Below, in pieces: positions 53,487 through 63,858 of a stretch of DNA of 64,000 nucleotides. The notes beneath the pieces were generated by a model that was given only the letters and a program-made list of their open reading frames with translations, had not been told where the DNA came from and did not search any database. Within the stretch, counting starts at the first letter, position 1; the number at the start of each line of letters is the position of its first letter. A program made the translations under genes and the position numbers. The DNA comes from Clostridiales bacterium. GTDB taxonomy: Bacteria; Bacillota; Clostridia; Lachnospirales; Lachnospiraceae. Location: assembly GCA_029007845.1 (NCBI GenBank), contig JAQXIP010000110.1, forward strand, positions 25,023 to 89,022. Reading direction: 5' to 3'.

Positions 53487-56366
53487 CTAATCAATATTAC
53501 CCTGAGACGCCTCCGGTCCGGTTACTTCGCCTTCATAAACCGCCTCTTTATTTGATTTCTTATAATAATACTTGTAAATGTCCCTTGCTGCTTCTACCGC
53601 ATTACTGGAAGTATATCCGTTTGGCATGACAACGGTAACCGAAATATCCGGATCATCATATGGTGCAAATGAAACAAACAGTGCATGGTTCGGATGGGAC
53701 TTGCTGATCTGTGCCGTTCCGGTTTTTCCTGCAACCTTTACTTTTAATTTTTTAAACAGATAATCGATGGAACTGTCAGAACCGTTCACAACTTTATACA
53801 TTCCTTCATGGACCTGATCCCAGCTTGACTGCTTAATCTTTACTTTATTTAAAACGGTTGCTTTATTATTTTTTATGACTTTTCCGGAAACATCCGTGAT
53901 TTTATCCAGAATCGTCAGATTATAACAAGTACCTTCATTTGCAATCGTAGATACATAACGGGCAATCTGAACCGGCGTATAGGAGTTAGAAGCCTGTCCA
54001 ATTGCGGTACGAACAGCATCTTCATCAGACAAATGCGGTTCATCTTCCGAAAGTTCAATACCGGATTTTTTACCAAGACCAAATTCTTTGGCATATTTGG
54101 TGATCGTTTTAACACCTTTCGCACTGTTATACATTCCATTCTGTTGACCCAGTCGATATCCTACTTCATAGAAAAAGTAGTTACAGGAAACTTCCAGCGC
54201 ATTTGGAACATCCAGCATTCCGTGGGAGCTTGAACTCCAGCAGTGAGGATATGGCTTATTAATCTTTTCAAATACCACATCATCATGGATGGTACTGCCC
54301 GAACTAATAACCCCTTCCTCCAGTCCTGCAATTGAAGTAATTGGCTTAAAGGTTGAGCCTGGGGCAGTTTTTTGCTTTGTAGGCCGGTTAATCAGCGGAA
54401 AGGATTTGTCATTAACCAGTTTGCTGTAATAATCTGTATCAATGGTATTCGCCATTTTATTATTATCATACCCCGGATAAGTGACACAGGCCAGTGTATC
54501 TCCGGTCTTCACATCAACAACCACGACAGAACCGGAACACGGCTCTAAGGCCAGCATGGCAGGTGTAATTTGTAATGCTTTAATTTTTTTAATGATAAAG
54601 CTGTAAGGAGATATCACGCCGTTCTCCAAATCGGCAACCTCTCCCTCATCATATTCTAACACACCCTGTTCGAATAATAAAAGGCAAATTTCTTTTCCTG
54701 AAATTTTGTAAGAATGTACCAATTTATTATATATCATTTTGTTAAATCTGACATCCTCTTGGAGCAGATTTCTCGTATAATCCCACAGCTTTGTATATAA
54801 TTCTTCGGTGCTGTAATAATTATCTCCTATATTGAGCAGAGACAAATCAATCCAGTTTCCCTCATCCTGTCCGGAATGCTGGGAAATGGCATATTGCAGT
54901 AACGCACTAAGACTAATCTTGCCGGATTTGTATTTTTTTAGTGTTGCATCTTCTGTATCAACATGGCTCGCAATGATAATATCATTATTAACCATAAACG
55001 TGTACACATAATCCAGATAATCTTCCATTTCATCTCCGGCATCTTTATTTGCAGCCGTATTAGAAGCCGCCATATAATGGTCTAATTTTGATAAAACAGA
55101 ATTCTGTCCGGATTCAAATTTCTGGTAGACATTTTTCTCCAGTGTCGAAGCATGTTTGTCATTAAGCGAATCAATGTCAATGATATTGTTGTCAATCAGG
55201 GCATAATACACGTCATAAATCGGAATCTTGATATTCGATGCGGAAGTTCCCTTTGAACCTGTACTCGTTCCATTTACGATATTCGATATCAGAATGCCCG
55301 CCAGCTTCCGCTCTAAGATTTTATAGCATGCTTTCTGAAGATTGGCATCAATGGTCAGATAAACGTCATTGCCAGCCTGCGGCTCTACCCGTTCCTTAAT
55401 ATCTACAATCTTATTCGTTTCATCCTTCGTTACTTTCTGATAACCCTTTGTTCCTCTGAGGTATTCTTCATAAGTGCTCTCCAGCCCCGTTTTACCAATC
55501 TGGTCAGTTGCAGAATAATAATCATCTCCCTTTTCTTCATATTCTGCCAGCGTTTCTGAAGAAATCGTCCCTGTGTAGCCAAGAATCTGTGCAAAATACT
55601 CGCTTTCCTGATAGACACGCTGAATCTGCTCCGATATTTCAACTCCCGGCAGAATATCACTATTCTCCTTTATCGCTGCAACTGTCGCCTCAGATACATC
55701 TGTAGCAATCGTTGCTGGTGTATAATCCGAACTATAGCGGTTATACCGGTTCATGAAAAGAGCATACCGGACTTTCATTATCTTCAAGGCATCTTCATCC
55801 GAATAGCTGTCATCAATGTTAAACTTAGGACTGCTGCTTCCGGTATCTCCGCGCAGAAAGTCAAACACTTCTTCTGCTGTCATATTAATCTGTTCGTCCG
55901 TCAGATTATTAACCGAATTCAGGGAAAAAACATCTTTCTTAAACCGCAGAATCGCATTTCCTTCTTCGGTAAACCGGATTTTTCCCTTCTTATCGATCTT
56001 AATTGGAAATTCATAATTAATAGAATCCCCTTTTGATTCAATAATCTTTACAAGCCGGTGAATCATACTGTTTAATTCTTCACTGCTTGTCAGTGTTCCG
56101 TCATTTTCAATTGTAACCGAATAAGATAATTCGTTCGTTGCAAGTACTTCCCCATTTCGGTCGTATATATTTCCACGGGTGCTTTTTAATTCCGTAGTAA
56201 CCTCGTATTGTTTTTCACTTTGTTCCGCATATTTCTCACCTTCCACAACCTGAAGCTGGAAGATGCGGTAGATCAGAATGGAAAATAATAAAAAATAGAT
56301 TACCGCAACCGGAATCAGTCTGGATTGCATCAGGTTCTTCAATTTTTCAAGTATTGTATCCAGCAA
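53487..56366 (-). CDS. mrdA: Class B penicillin-binding protein 2 (elongation transpeptidase)
   Basis: A 959-residue PBP. The N-terminal transmembrane segment spans about residues 17-36. The dimerisation domain begins LKSTRGNIYDRNGEVLATNELSYSV. The transpeptidase domain has SxxK in APGSTFKPITS (near 669), SxN-type SCNYFF (near 726) and KTG in VAGKTGTAQIS (near 881). A large extra region (about 350-620) separates the two domains, and typical PBP2 is 600-700 residues. It probably works with RodA in the elongasome. The TTG start is 8 bases after AAGGAGG. Confidence 0.93.
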   Translation of the reverse strand: MLDTILEKLKNLMQSRLIPVAVIYFLLFSILIYRIFQLQVVEGEKYAEQSEKQYEVTTELKSTRGNIYDRNGEVLATNELSYSVTIENDGTLTSSEELNSMIHRLVKIIESKGDSINYEFPIKIDKKGKIRFTEEGNAILRFKKDVFSLNSVNNLTDEQINMTAEEVFDFLRGDTGSSSPKFNIDDSYSDEDALKIMKVRYALFMNRYNRYSSDYTPATIATDVSEATVAAIKENSDILPGVEISEQIQRVYQESEYFAQILGYTGTISSETLAEYEEKGDDYYSATDQIGKTGLESTYEEYLRGTKGYQKVTKDETNKIVDIKERVEPQAGNDVYLTIDANLQKACYKILERKLAGILISNIVNGTSTGSKGTSASNIKIPIYDVYYALIDNNIIDIDSLNDKHASTLEKNVYQKFESGQNSVLSKLDHYMAASNTAANKDAGDEMEDYLDYVYTFMVNNDIIIASHVDTEDATLKKYKSGKISLSALLQYAISQHSGQDEGNWIDLSLLNIGDNYYSTEELYTKLWDYTRNLLQEDVRFNKMIYNKLVHSYKISGKEICLLLFEQGVLEYDEGEVADLENGVISPYSFIIKKIKALQITPAMLALEPCSGSVVVVDVKTGDTLACVTYPGYDNNKMANTIDTDYYSKLVNDKSFPLINRPTKQKTAPGSTFKPITSIAGLEEGVISSGSTIHDDVVFEKINKPYPHCWSSSSHGMLDVPNALEVSCNYFFYEVGYRLGQQNGMYNSAKGVKTITKYAKEFGLGKKSGIELSEDEPHLSDEDAVRTAIGQASNSYTPVQIARYVSTIANEGTCYNLTILDKITDVSGKVIKNNKATVLNKVKIKQSSWDQVHEGMYKVVNGSDSSIDYLFKKLKVKVAGKTGTAQISKSHPNHALFVSFAPYDDPDISVTVVMPNGYTSSNAVEAARDIYKYYYKKSNKEAVYEGEVTGPEASQGNID

Positions 56367-56368
56367 GG

Positions 56369-56875
56369 TTATCCCTCCTTTTTCTCCAGTTGTTCAATCT
56401 TCTCGTTCAGCCATTGCAAAAAACGGTAAAACAAAAATGAAATAAGAATGGTATAAATCATTTCAGGAATGATAATCCGTTTTAGATAAAAGAAAAAATG
56501 GAATCTTCCACGGAATAAAAAGCAGCAGATATAGTATAAGAGATTATACAGAAAATCTCCAAGCGCAACAAATACGCCAAAAACAATATAATTTGCTTTA
56601 TAATAAAGCAGATTGCTATAACCAATCAGAAAACCAACTGTCAGATAGAAAATGCTGTATAATCCAATATAATCTCCAAAGATGCAGTCATAGAGCAGTC
56701 CACATGTAAGACCAATTCCCATTGCTTCTTTCTGTCCCCTCATATATCCTACAGAGACTGTAATAATAATCAGCAGATTCGGAACGATGTCGGACAAAGC
56801 CAATGTCTGAAATACGGTACTTTGCAATATAAAACTGCATACAATTACCGCCAGCATTATGAAGTAACGTTTCAT
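56369..56875 (-). CDS. mreD: Rod shape-determining protein MreD
   Basis: A 168-residue integral membrane protein with five or six hydrophobic helices and the MreD-type opening FILQSTVFQTLALSDIVPNLLIII. It is part of the MreBCD elongation complex. The gene is two bases from mrdA and just after mreC, the usual order. Confidence 0.92.
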   Translation of the reverse strand: MKRYFIMLAVIVCSFILQSTVFQTLALSDIVPNLLIIITVSVGYMRGQKEAMGIGLTCGLLYDCIFGDYIGLYSIFYLTVGFLIGYSNLLYYKANYIVFGVFVALGDFLYNLLYYICCFLFRGRFHFFFYLKRIIIPEMIYTILISFLFYRFLQWLNEKIEQLEKKEG

Positions 56876-56898
56876 CCTATCCTGTACCTCGCATTCGT

Positions 56899-57747
56899 TT
56901 AGTAATTGGATTCTTTTAACTGAGTTACAACAAGTACCATATCAAGAGAACTAAAATCAACAGCCGGAACCAGTGTTCCTGACTGGGTCAGGTTATTAGA
57001 GTCTACATTCACATCCTGAACATATCCAATCAAAATTCCCGGAAGATATTTATCGCTGATACGGGAAGTTACCACTTCGTATCCCTTCTGGATCTCTGCG
57101 TTTTTATCAATGAGTTCCAGGTCAATGACCCCATCATCAATAAGCTCGAGATTTCCCTTTACATTGCATGTATCGGTTGTCTTTAAAAACATGGCACTGA
57201 CGTTGCTCTGGTCATCAATGATGGAACGGACGGTGGCATAGTTATGTCCCACTTCCGTTACAATTCCCACAAGACCGTCACCAGCCATCACGTTCATTCC
57301 AACTTTAATCCCGTCATTTGAACCTTTATCAATATCAAAAACATGAAACCAGTTTCCAGTATCTTTGCTCTTAACATGGGCTGCCACTTTTGGATATTCT
57401 GCATATTCTTCATCCAGCTTGTACAGTTCCCGAAGACTGTCCAGTTCATATTTTTCAAGCCGCAGCGTTTTATTTTCGGTTGAGAGGGAAGAAACCTTGT
57501 CTTTCAATGCCTGATTTTCCGCCTGAAGCTCTTTCATGGAAGCAAACAGATCATTTTTTGAGGTAAGCCATCTTCCAATGCCATTGATTCCATTCTGCAT
57601 TGGTGTGACAACCGTACCTGCCGCTTTTTTAAACGGAGCTACCTTTTCCGGATATTTATATGAAATAAGAATCATTACCAGACATAAAACAAGGCAGGTA
57701 ACAAATATATATTTTGGCTCAATTGATATTTTATTCTTTTTTCTCAT
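56899..57747 (-). CDS. mreC: Rod shape-determining protein MreC
   Basis: A 282-residue bitopic protein. One transmembrane helix spans about residues 13-31, followed by a coiled coil of about 65-110 (MKELQAENQALKDKVSSLST). The double beta-barrel domain contains VKSKDTGNWFHVFDIDKGSNDGIKVGM and GLVGIVTEVGHNYATV. MreC links cytoplasmic MreB to outer wall enzymes. Confidence 0.95.
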   Translation of the reverse strand: MRKKNKISIEPKYIFVTCLVLCLVMILISYKYPEKVAPFKKAAGTVVTPMQNGINGIGRWLTSKNDLFASMKELQAENQALKDKVSSLSTENKTLRLEKYELDSLRELYKLDEEYAEYPKVAAHVKSKDTGNWFHVFDIDKGSNDGIKVGMNVMAGDGLVGIVTEVGHNYATVRSIIDDQSNVSAMFLKTTDTCNVKGNLELIDDGVIDLELIDKNAEIQKGYEVVTSRISDKYLPGILIGYVQDVNVDSNNLTQSGTLVPAVDFSSLDMVLVVTQLKESNY

Positions 57748-57777
57748 GGTAACCTCTGCTCCATTCTATCAATGCTT

Positions 57778-58800
57778 TTATGCCTGCAATTTTAACCCTA
57801 AAGATAGTTTTTTAAACAGTTTGTCATTTTCAATAATCGTGCCAAGACCATTCACAACCGAATTCTCGCAATCATCCGCAATATTAACTTTCAGATCCGT
57901 TTCCTGGGATACCAGTTTTTGAAGGTCTGCAATTTTAGCACTGCCGCCGGTGATATAGATCCCGGTGTCAATAATATCCGATGAGATCTCCGGAGGGGTT
58001 CTCTCAAGAATTACCCGAACCGCATCAATAATGCTGTGAATCTGCTCCTCGATTGCCATGTATACTAACCGGGCAGGAACAACCGCTTCTTTTGGAAGAC
58101 CGGACATCACATCTCTTCCATATACTTTCATCACGCGGTCTTCTTCTGGACAGACAGCACTTCCTAATTCTTTTTTCAGCCGTTCAGCGGTTTTATCTCC
58201 AATCAGGATATTCTGCTCTTTCTTTACTGCTAACTGAATCGCCGTATCAAGATGACGGCCTCCGATTGGAATGATTTTACTAATAACGATTCCACCGAGA
58301 GACATAATGGAGATTTCCGTTGTCTCTGCGCCGATATCTACCGTCATACATCCTTGTGCATTTGTAACATCAAGACCAATTCCCAAAGCAGCTGCAAGTG
58401 GTTTTTCAATTAAGGTAATCCGTTTTGCCTTTCCATCCGAATGACTGACCAGATCATAAAATGCCCGTTTCTCCACTTCGGTTACATCGGTCGGGACTGC
58501 AACCAGATAATCCGCAGAAGAAAAATGCTTTTTCGTATGAAGTGCTTTTTTCAAAAAATAATTAACCAGATACTGCATCTTGTATATATCTGCTACCACT
58601 CCGTTTTTCATCGGATAGGAAACCTGAATATTGGCAGGTGCCTTTTCAAGCATCTCAAAAGCCTCATCGCCGGCTGATATCACATTGTTTTTATTTGCGA
58701 TGGCAATCACCGTTTTTTCATCAACGATAACGCCTTCTCCTCTTTTGTAGATCTTTAAGACACAGGTTCCAAAATCTATGCCAAGTATTCTTTTTGACAT
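57778..58800 (-). CDS. mreB: Rod shape-determining protein MreB
   Basis: A 340-residue actin-like ATPase. Phosphate 1 is ILGIDFGTCVLKIYK. YPMKNGVVADIYKM and LVAVPTDVTEVEKRAF follow, with phosphate 2 MTVDIGAETTEIS and the adenosine motif GIYITGGSAKI. MreB filaments guide side-wall synthesis. AAGGAG precedes the ATG. It is the second gene of the radC-mreBCD-mrdA-min transcript. Confidence 0.95.
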   Translation of the reverse strand: MSKRILGIDFGTCVLKIYKRGEGVIVDEKTVIAIANKNNVISAGDEAFEMLEKAPANIQVSYPMKNGVVADIYKMQYLVNYFLKKALHTKKHFSSADYLVAVPTDVTEVEKRAFYDLVSHSDGKAKRITLIEKPLAAALGIGLDVTNAQGCMTVDIGAETTEISIMSLGGIVISKIIPIGGRHLDTAIQLAVKKEQNILIGDKTAERLKKELGSAVCPEEDRVMKVYGRDVMSGLPKEAVVPARLVYMAIEEQIHSIIDAVRVILERTPPEISSDIIDTGIYITGGSAKIADLQKLVSQETDLKVNIADDCENSVVNGLGTIIENDKLFKKLSLGLKLQA

Positions 58801-58812
58801 GTTAACAACTCC

Positions 58813-59517
58813 TTAAATGATTTCCATTTCTTTCATACTGAGATATTTCATATTCCCAATAATAATATGGTCAAGAAGGGGAAGATCCATTAGATTTCCG
58901 GCTTCTATTACTCGCTTTGTAAATTGAATATCTTCTCGGCTTGGTGTCGGGTCTCCACTTGGGTGGTTGTGCAGCAGCACAAACTGGGTTGCATGATATG
59001 ATAACGCCTGAATAAAGATATCACGTATATCGCCAATGGATGTGTTGACCGTTCCGATGGATAATACCAGATCTTTAATCAAATGGCACCGGGTATCCAG
59101 CAAGATCAGACGGATTTCTTCTTTCTGCAGATGACACATAGATGGCATAAAGCGCTGTGCAATCTGTTCCGGCAGAGAAAAAACCTGGCATTCTCTTTTG
59201 GCTGACTGTTCAAACATTCGTTTTGCCAGTTCAGCAATACAGACAATCTGAACTGCCTTTACTTTTCCAATCCCGGAAATGCTGGTAAGCTCCGGTACCG
59301 TCAGATAAAAAAGACCTTCCAATCCGTTGCTTCGTTTGGAAAGGCATAGAATTCTTCTTGCAAGTTCAATCGACTGCTCTGATTTTGTACCCGTTCGGAT
59401 AATGACTGCCAAAAGCTCTGCATCGGACAGAACATGACTTCCATATTGCAGGCATTTCTCATATGGCCGTTCTGATAAAGGAAGCTCTTTCATTGTAACA
59501 TGGGATAACGGTTTCAT
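58813..59517 (-). CDS. radC: RadC family JAMM/MPN+ protein
   Basis: A 234-residue protein. A helix-hairpin-helix part (VPELTSISGIGKVKAVQIVC) comes before the JAMM metalloprotease-like motif LLHNHPSGDPTPSREDIQFT near residue 180. The name comes from an old and now doubted DNA-repair link, and the biochemical role is unknown. It precedes mreB in many Firmicutes. The ATG at 59517 follows AGGAGG by 7 bases. The long in-frame extension upstream crosses the promoter. Confidence 0.93.
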   Translation of the reverse strand: MKPLSHVTMKELPLSERPYEKCLQYGSHVLSDAELLAVIIRTGTKSEQSIELARRILCLSKRSNGLEGLFYLTVPELTSISGIGKVKAVQIVCIAELAKRMFEQSAKRECQVFSLPEQIAQRFMPSMCHLQKEEIRLILLDTRCHLIKDLVLSIGTVNTSIGDIRDIFIQALSYHATQFVLLHNHPSGDPTPSREDIQFTKRVIEAGNLMDLPLLDHIIIGNMKYLSMKEMEII

Positions 59518-59573
59518 AAATAATCCTCCTAACCGTTTCCATGAAAATCTTTTACTCAAAAAATCCCGTCTAC

Positions 59574-59602
59574 ATTCTATCACAAGAGAAAAAACGATAC
59601 AA
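59574..59602 (-). promoter_or_regulatory. Promoter of the radC-mre-min block
   Basis: On the minus strand, TTGTAT (59602-59597), 17 bases, TAGAAT (59579-59574), about 55 bases before radC. Confidence 0.6.
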
Positions 59603-59646
59603 GTCATTCTTGGAATAGAATTTCGACAGGATTTTTCCGTCATCCT

Positions 59647-62600
59647 TTATTTCTTAATCTGGACAACTGTAACATTACAATACATCTTCACTCCGTTTAC
59701 GGAAGCAATAATTGTTGCGGTGCCCGGTTTTCGTGCAGTAACTTTACCACCTGACACCGTGGCAACACTTGGATTGGTGCTGTCCCATATCACATTGGCA
59801 GCGCCCTCAATCCATAGGTTTTCGGTGTCATACTGCTCCATATACAGGCTCGTCTTATTAAGACCAATTACCGTCACCGTAAGCAGAGCTCTTTTTCCAC
59901 TTGCAGAGCGTATTGTGATCGTTGCCGTACCGACTTTTTTAGCGGTGACATTACCAGAAGAAGAAACGGTGGCAACCGACTTATCATTGCTTGTAAAGGT
60001 AACCGTATCCGTCGAGTTTGCCGGAGACAGTGTATAATTTATTACACTTTTTGTTCCGCGAACCAAAACCATATTGGAACTTTCCAGCGTAACGGCCGTG
60101 GATGGTACATTTTCCAAAACATAAACCCAGCAGGAAGCCTTCTTTTTCGTTCCGTCTTTTGCCGTACCATACACTTTACAAGACCCTGCCTTGACCGCCG
60201 TAATATACCCCTTACTGTCAATGGTGGCAATCTCCGGATCGGAGGTTGACCATGACACACTTTTATAAGTGGCATTCGATGGTTTTACTTTAGCCGTGAT
60301 CCGGTATGTTTTTCCTTCCCGGATTTTAATGGTAGATTTGCTAAGGGAAATTCCGGTTACCTTTCGGTATACCCGGATTGTACAAGTTGCTTTCTCTCCA
60401 CTTCCATCTGTCGTCTTACAAGTGATGACACATTTTCCGATTTTTGATTTTGCGGTTACAACACCTTTATTCGAAACGGTGGCAATGCTTGTATTATTGG
60501 AAGACCATTTTAAGGTCTGGTTTTTGGATGTATTACCGGATATCGTTGCCTTCAAGGTTACTTTCCCTTTTATTGGGATTTTCTTTGAGGAATAATTCAG
60601 CTTAATTCCACTTGTCAGCTGTGTAACCGTGACAATACAGTAATCGAGGTAGCCACCATCTTCGGATACGGCGGTAATAACTGCGGTACCGCCTTTGATT
60701 CCTTTTACTTTTCCACTTGTGTTTACAGTTGCAATCTTATCATCCGAGGAGGACCACTTCACATTGGAATTCGTTACTTTCTCCGGATTGAACACAGCTT
60801 TCAGGGTAAAGGTTTTTCCCTTTCCAATCTCTTTGTTACTGTAGTTCAATTTCATTCCCAGAACATCCTGCTGAACTGTAACATACAGATACTCCACTGC
60901 CCCCCGGGAGCTTTTTACTAAAACGATCGTCTGGCCGGCTTTCACACCAGTTACTACTCCGTCCTTTACCGTAGCAATGGTCGGGTCTTTGGATGTCCAG
61001 GTGAAGGATGTTTCTGTACTGGTAGCCGGATTCGGCTTCGCCGTTACCGTGTAACTATCGCCAACACCTACCGTAATGTTATAGACATCCAATGTAATTC
61101 CGGAGGCCTTCTGGGTAACGGTTACTAATGCAGTGGCAACCTGACCGTCATCGGTCTTTAAGATAATATAGGTCTGGCCTGCCTTTACACCACTTACCAC
61201 ACCTTTCTGGGTAACGGTGGCAATCTTCGAATCAAGGGAACTCCATGTTAACTGAGCACCAGAATCAGACGGCGACAGGACATAATTTAGTGTTACTGTA
61301 GAGCCTTGCTCTACGGTTACCGAGGATGGGTTTATGGCAAGACCGGAGGACTGTTCACCTACTGTAATATCCAGATAATCAGTTACAAGAGGGTTGGTTT
61401 TTGCAGCCGTTACAGCAACACGGGTTGTTCCAGAACCCTTTAATTCTATCAGTCCAGTTTCATTGGTCACATCCAGTATACTTTTATTTCCAACCTGCCA
61501 ATCTAAATCTACATTATATTTATTTAATTCTGGTAAACCAATCGTTGTTCCATCCGATAATGTAACCTGTAAATCCAGTTGAAGATACTTTTGTGCCTTA
61601 TTAACACGTAGCGGTCTGGTAACATTTATAAATTCAATAGAAGTAACCCCGCTGTACACTCTTACAACGCAAGTAGCATATACAAAGTTATCTGCATTTT
61701 CTACCCATACTATAGCGGTTCCTACTTTTTTCCCTGATACATATGCACTGGTTGAATCTCCTGTTGGCTCCAATGATACAATTGTTTCATCAGAAGATCT
61801 CCACAACAGATTCATTGAACCAGTCTGGGTTCCATCTATTTTCACTTTCAAAAGTTTCGGATCGCCTTTTGCCTCAACCTCCATCTCATTATGGTTAAAC
61901 TTAATAGCACTTACCGCATCTAAAATCTGTAATGTGCAGGTGGCAGTTCGCTTCACACCGTTTTTCAAGGTGCAGACAACTGTAATAGTGACTTCTTTTC
62001 CATTTGTAGGTTTTTCTGCTTTTACAATTGCGGTATAATCAGATGCGGTAACAGAAGCACAATCTGGCGAACTAGATGACCAACTATATGTTGCCCCCTC
62101 ATCCCGCGGAGTAAGTGTTGTTTGCAAATTAATCGAATTTCCCTTATATATAGTTGCTTTTGTTATGTTTAACTCAAATTTTGAACTAATATGAATTCGT
62201 ATCTCAATATCATCATTCTGATGTAAATTTCGTGCAATTTTTGACCAAGGCACGCCAGTATCACCAGCAAATGCATCCAAAACGTTTTTTCCTTTCAAGG
62301 TTACAGTAACCGTCCCAGTTGCTTTAGGTTTAATAGAAATTATTTCATCATTTAACTTTTCCAATTCAACAAGTTCGGTTTTTGTTGGTTCTACAAATGG
62401 CCCATCAAATAAATTTTTCAGAAAAAAATTCGATGTACCAAAAAAATTAGCAAGATCCAAGGAGTCTCCAGCAATCATACTAATATCAATTGGATCAGTG
62501 GACATCTCAGCCGAAGCCGAAAGTGAGAAGTTAATTACTATTGGATCAAACTTCTGAGTTTCATCATAAGGTGCAGTTGTTTTAGGATCACCATTTCCGT

Positions 62601-63735
62601 TGGTGACATTTGGATCTTTTACATATGTTCCAGCTAAGAAAATATATAATTGATATTTTCCTGCAACACCTCTTACCGTATATTGATTTGGAATTGATTC
62701 TGAAGTAGTAATTGAAAAACTATTTACTTCCTTTGAAGTAAAGGTATTGCCAACTTCTGCGCTTCCAAATGAATCTGTTAAAAACTGATATTTTTCATTC
62801 GCCGTTCCGATAGAGTTATCTGGCACTTTCTTCACAGCCCATGCAATTTTCTGAGATGGGGAAATACCCTGATTTACATCATAGCATGTATTAACAAAAA
62901 AACTACCTTCTCCTGCCCCCATCTCCCATGACGGCTTTGAAGTAGTATTGTTATCAATCCAAGTTGAAACTGAACCATTTTGACTGACAGCAGGCAAAAC
63001 ATATACATTGACCGTTTGTCTTTTTTCATTAATATTTGTAATTGTAGGATCTGCCGTCTGTATCTCTAAAGTTGCTTTTCCAGCCCCCTTTGCAATCACT
63101 TTTGTACTATTCCCTGCTGTCTGATTATTTCCTGACGGATTTATTCCATCATCAGAAACAGAAAAAACATCTGGATTACTTGAAGACCAATACGCTGGAA
63201 AATTGACGTCTTTCTGTTCGAAAATAAGCTTAAGTTCTCTAGCTCCTTCTCCAACACGCAATACAAGAACTGGTTTCCCACCAAGTATTTCAAAACCACT
63301 TCCAAAATCTACAGAAAAACCGACATGTATATTTAATACAACACTAGCTGCTTTCCCTTCATCATCCACATAGCTAACCGAAATACTTGCTTCACCAAAG
63401 CTTAACGCTGTTATTAAGATCTGGTCAACATTCTCTATCGTCTCAACATCTGATGAAGTATCGTTTTTAGACATTTTAACCACACTGCTACCTGTCATGC
63501 GGTTCCAAGTACCAGACGGACTTTTTATTTGCAAAACCGCAGTTTTACTACTCATCGTATATGTCATCCCATTGGTATAATAATTTTCACCAATCTGAAT
63601 ATAAGCTTCACTTGGTACTGACTCTGCCGCCTTCGCCTTCCGCGGAATTGCCACCGGCGTAATAATACTGCACACCATAAGAAACGCCAGAATCCATGCC
63701 AGCGCGCCTTTCCATCTTTTTTGGACTCGATTCAT
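59647..63735 (-). CDS. Large secreted protein with about ten bacterial Ig-like (Big_2) repeats
   Basis: A 1362-residue exported protein. The signal peptide (about 1-36) ends KAKA. The N-terminal half (about 40-560) is less regular. From about residue 530 to the end there are roughly ten tandem Big_2-type modules. Each has a variant of W-S-S-x-D-x-x-I-A-T-V followed by G-x-V-x-G-x-K-x-G, for example KWSSSDDKIATVNTSGKVKG. No LPXTG signal or membrane anchor follows the last repeat, so surface attachment is not evident. Such repeats occur in adhesins and cell-surface stalks. The 5' part is visibly more AT-rich than the 3' part. AAAAGGAGG precedes the ATG. Confidence 0.88.
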   Translation of the reverse strand: MNRVQKRWKGALAWILAFLMVCSIITPVAIPRKAKAAESVPSEAYIQIGENYYTNGMTYTMSSKTAVLQIKSPSGTWNRMTGSSVVKMSKNDTSSDVETIENVDQILITALSFGEASISVSYVDDEGKAASVVLNIHVGFSVDFGSGFEILGGKPVLVLRVGEGARELKLIFEQKDVNFPAYWSSSNPDVFSVSDDGINPSGNNQTAGNSTKVIAKGAGKATLEIQTADPTITNINEKRQTVNVYVLPAVSQNGSVSTWIDNNTTSKPSWEMGAGEGSFFVNTCYDVNQGISPSQKIAWAVKKVPDNSIGTANEKYQFLTDSFGSAEVGNTFTSKEVNSFSITTSESIPNQYTVRGVAGKYQLYIFLAGTYVKDPNVTNGNGDPKTTAPYDETQKFDPIVINFSLSASAEMSTDPIDISMIAGDSLDLANFFGTSNFFLKNLFDGPFVEPTKTELVELEKLNDEIISIKPKATGTVTVTLKGKNVLDAFAGDTGVPWSKIARNLHQNDDIEIRIHISSKFELNITKATIYKGNSINLQTTLTPRDEGATYSWSSSSPDCASVTASDYTAIVKAEKPTNGKEVTITVVCTLKNGVKRTATCTLQILDAVSAIKFNHNEMEVEAKGDPKLLKVKIDGTQTGSMNLLWRSSDETIVSLEPTGDSTSAYVSGKKVGTAIVWVENADNFVYATCVVRVYSGVTSIEFINVTRPLRVNKAQKYLQLDLQVTLSDGTTIGLPELNKYNVDLDWQVGNKSILDVTNETGLIELKGSGTTRVAVTAAKTNPLVTDYLDITVGEQSSGLAINPSSVTVEQGSTVTLNYVLSPSDSGAQLTWSSLDSKIATVTQKGVVSGVKAGQTYIILKTDDGQVATALVTVTQKASGITLDVYNITVGVGDSYTVTAKPNPATSTETSFTWTSKDPTIATVKDGVVTGVKAGQTIVLVKSSRGAVEYLYVTVQQDVLGMKLNYSNKEIGKGKTFTLKAVFNPEKVTNSNVKWSSSDDKIATVNTSGKVKGIKGGTAVITAVSEDGGYLDYCIVTVTQLTSGIKLNYSSKKIPIKGKVTLKATISGNTSKNQTLKWSSNNTSIATVSNKGVVTAKSKIGKCVITCKTTDGSGEKATCTIRVYRKVTGISLSKSTIKIREGKTYRITAKVKPSNATYKSVSWSTSDPEIATIDSKGYITAVKAGSCKVYGTAKDGTKKKASCWVYVLENVPSTAVTLESSNMVLVRGTKSVINYTLSPANSTDTVTFTSNDKSVATVSSSGNVTAKKVGTATITIRSASGKRALLTVTVIGLNKTSLYMEQYDTENLWIEGAANVIWDSTNPSVATVSGGKVTARKPGTATIIASVNGVKMYCNVTVVQIKK

Positions 63736-63815
63736 GTAAAAAACCTCCTTTTTGCTGTTTCCCCATGTGTTTATTTTCCTATTATCGAGTAGAACTCTTT
63801 CTTTTGAGAAAATAT

Positions 63816-63844
63816 AGCATATTTTTTCGTCACCTATGTGTCAA
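63816..63844 (-). promoter_or_regulatory. Promoter of the Ig-repeat protein gene
   Basis: On the minus strand, TTGACA (63844-63839), 17 bases, TATGCT (63821-63816), giving a leader of about 80 bases. Confidence 0.6.
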
Positions 63845-63858
63845 AACATGCAGCCAAA

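Noticed and set aside
59562..59630. AATCCTGTC/GACGGGATT pairing followed by six T on the minus strand between the Ig-repeat gene and radC
   Set aside because: The loop is about 50 bases and contains the radC promoter. Too weak to call a terminator.
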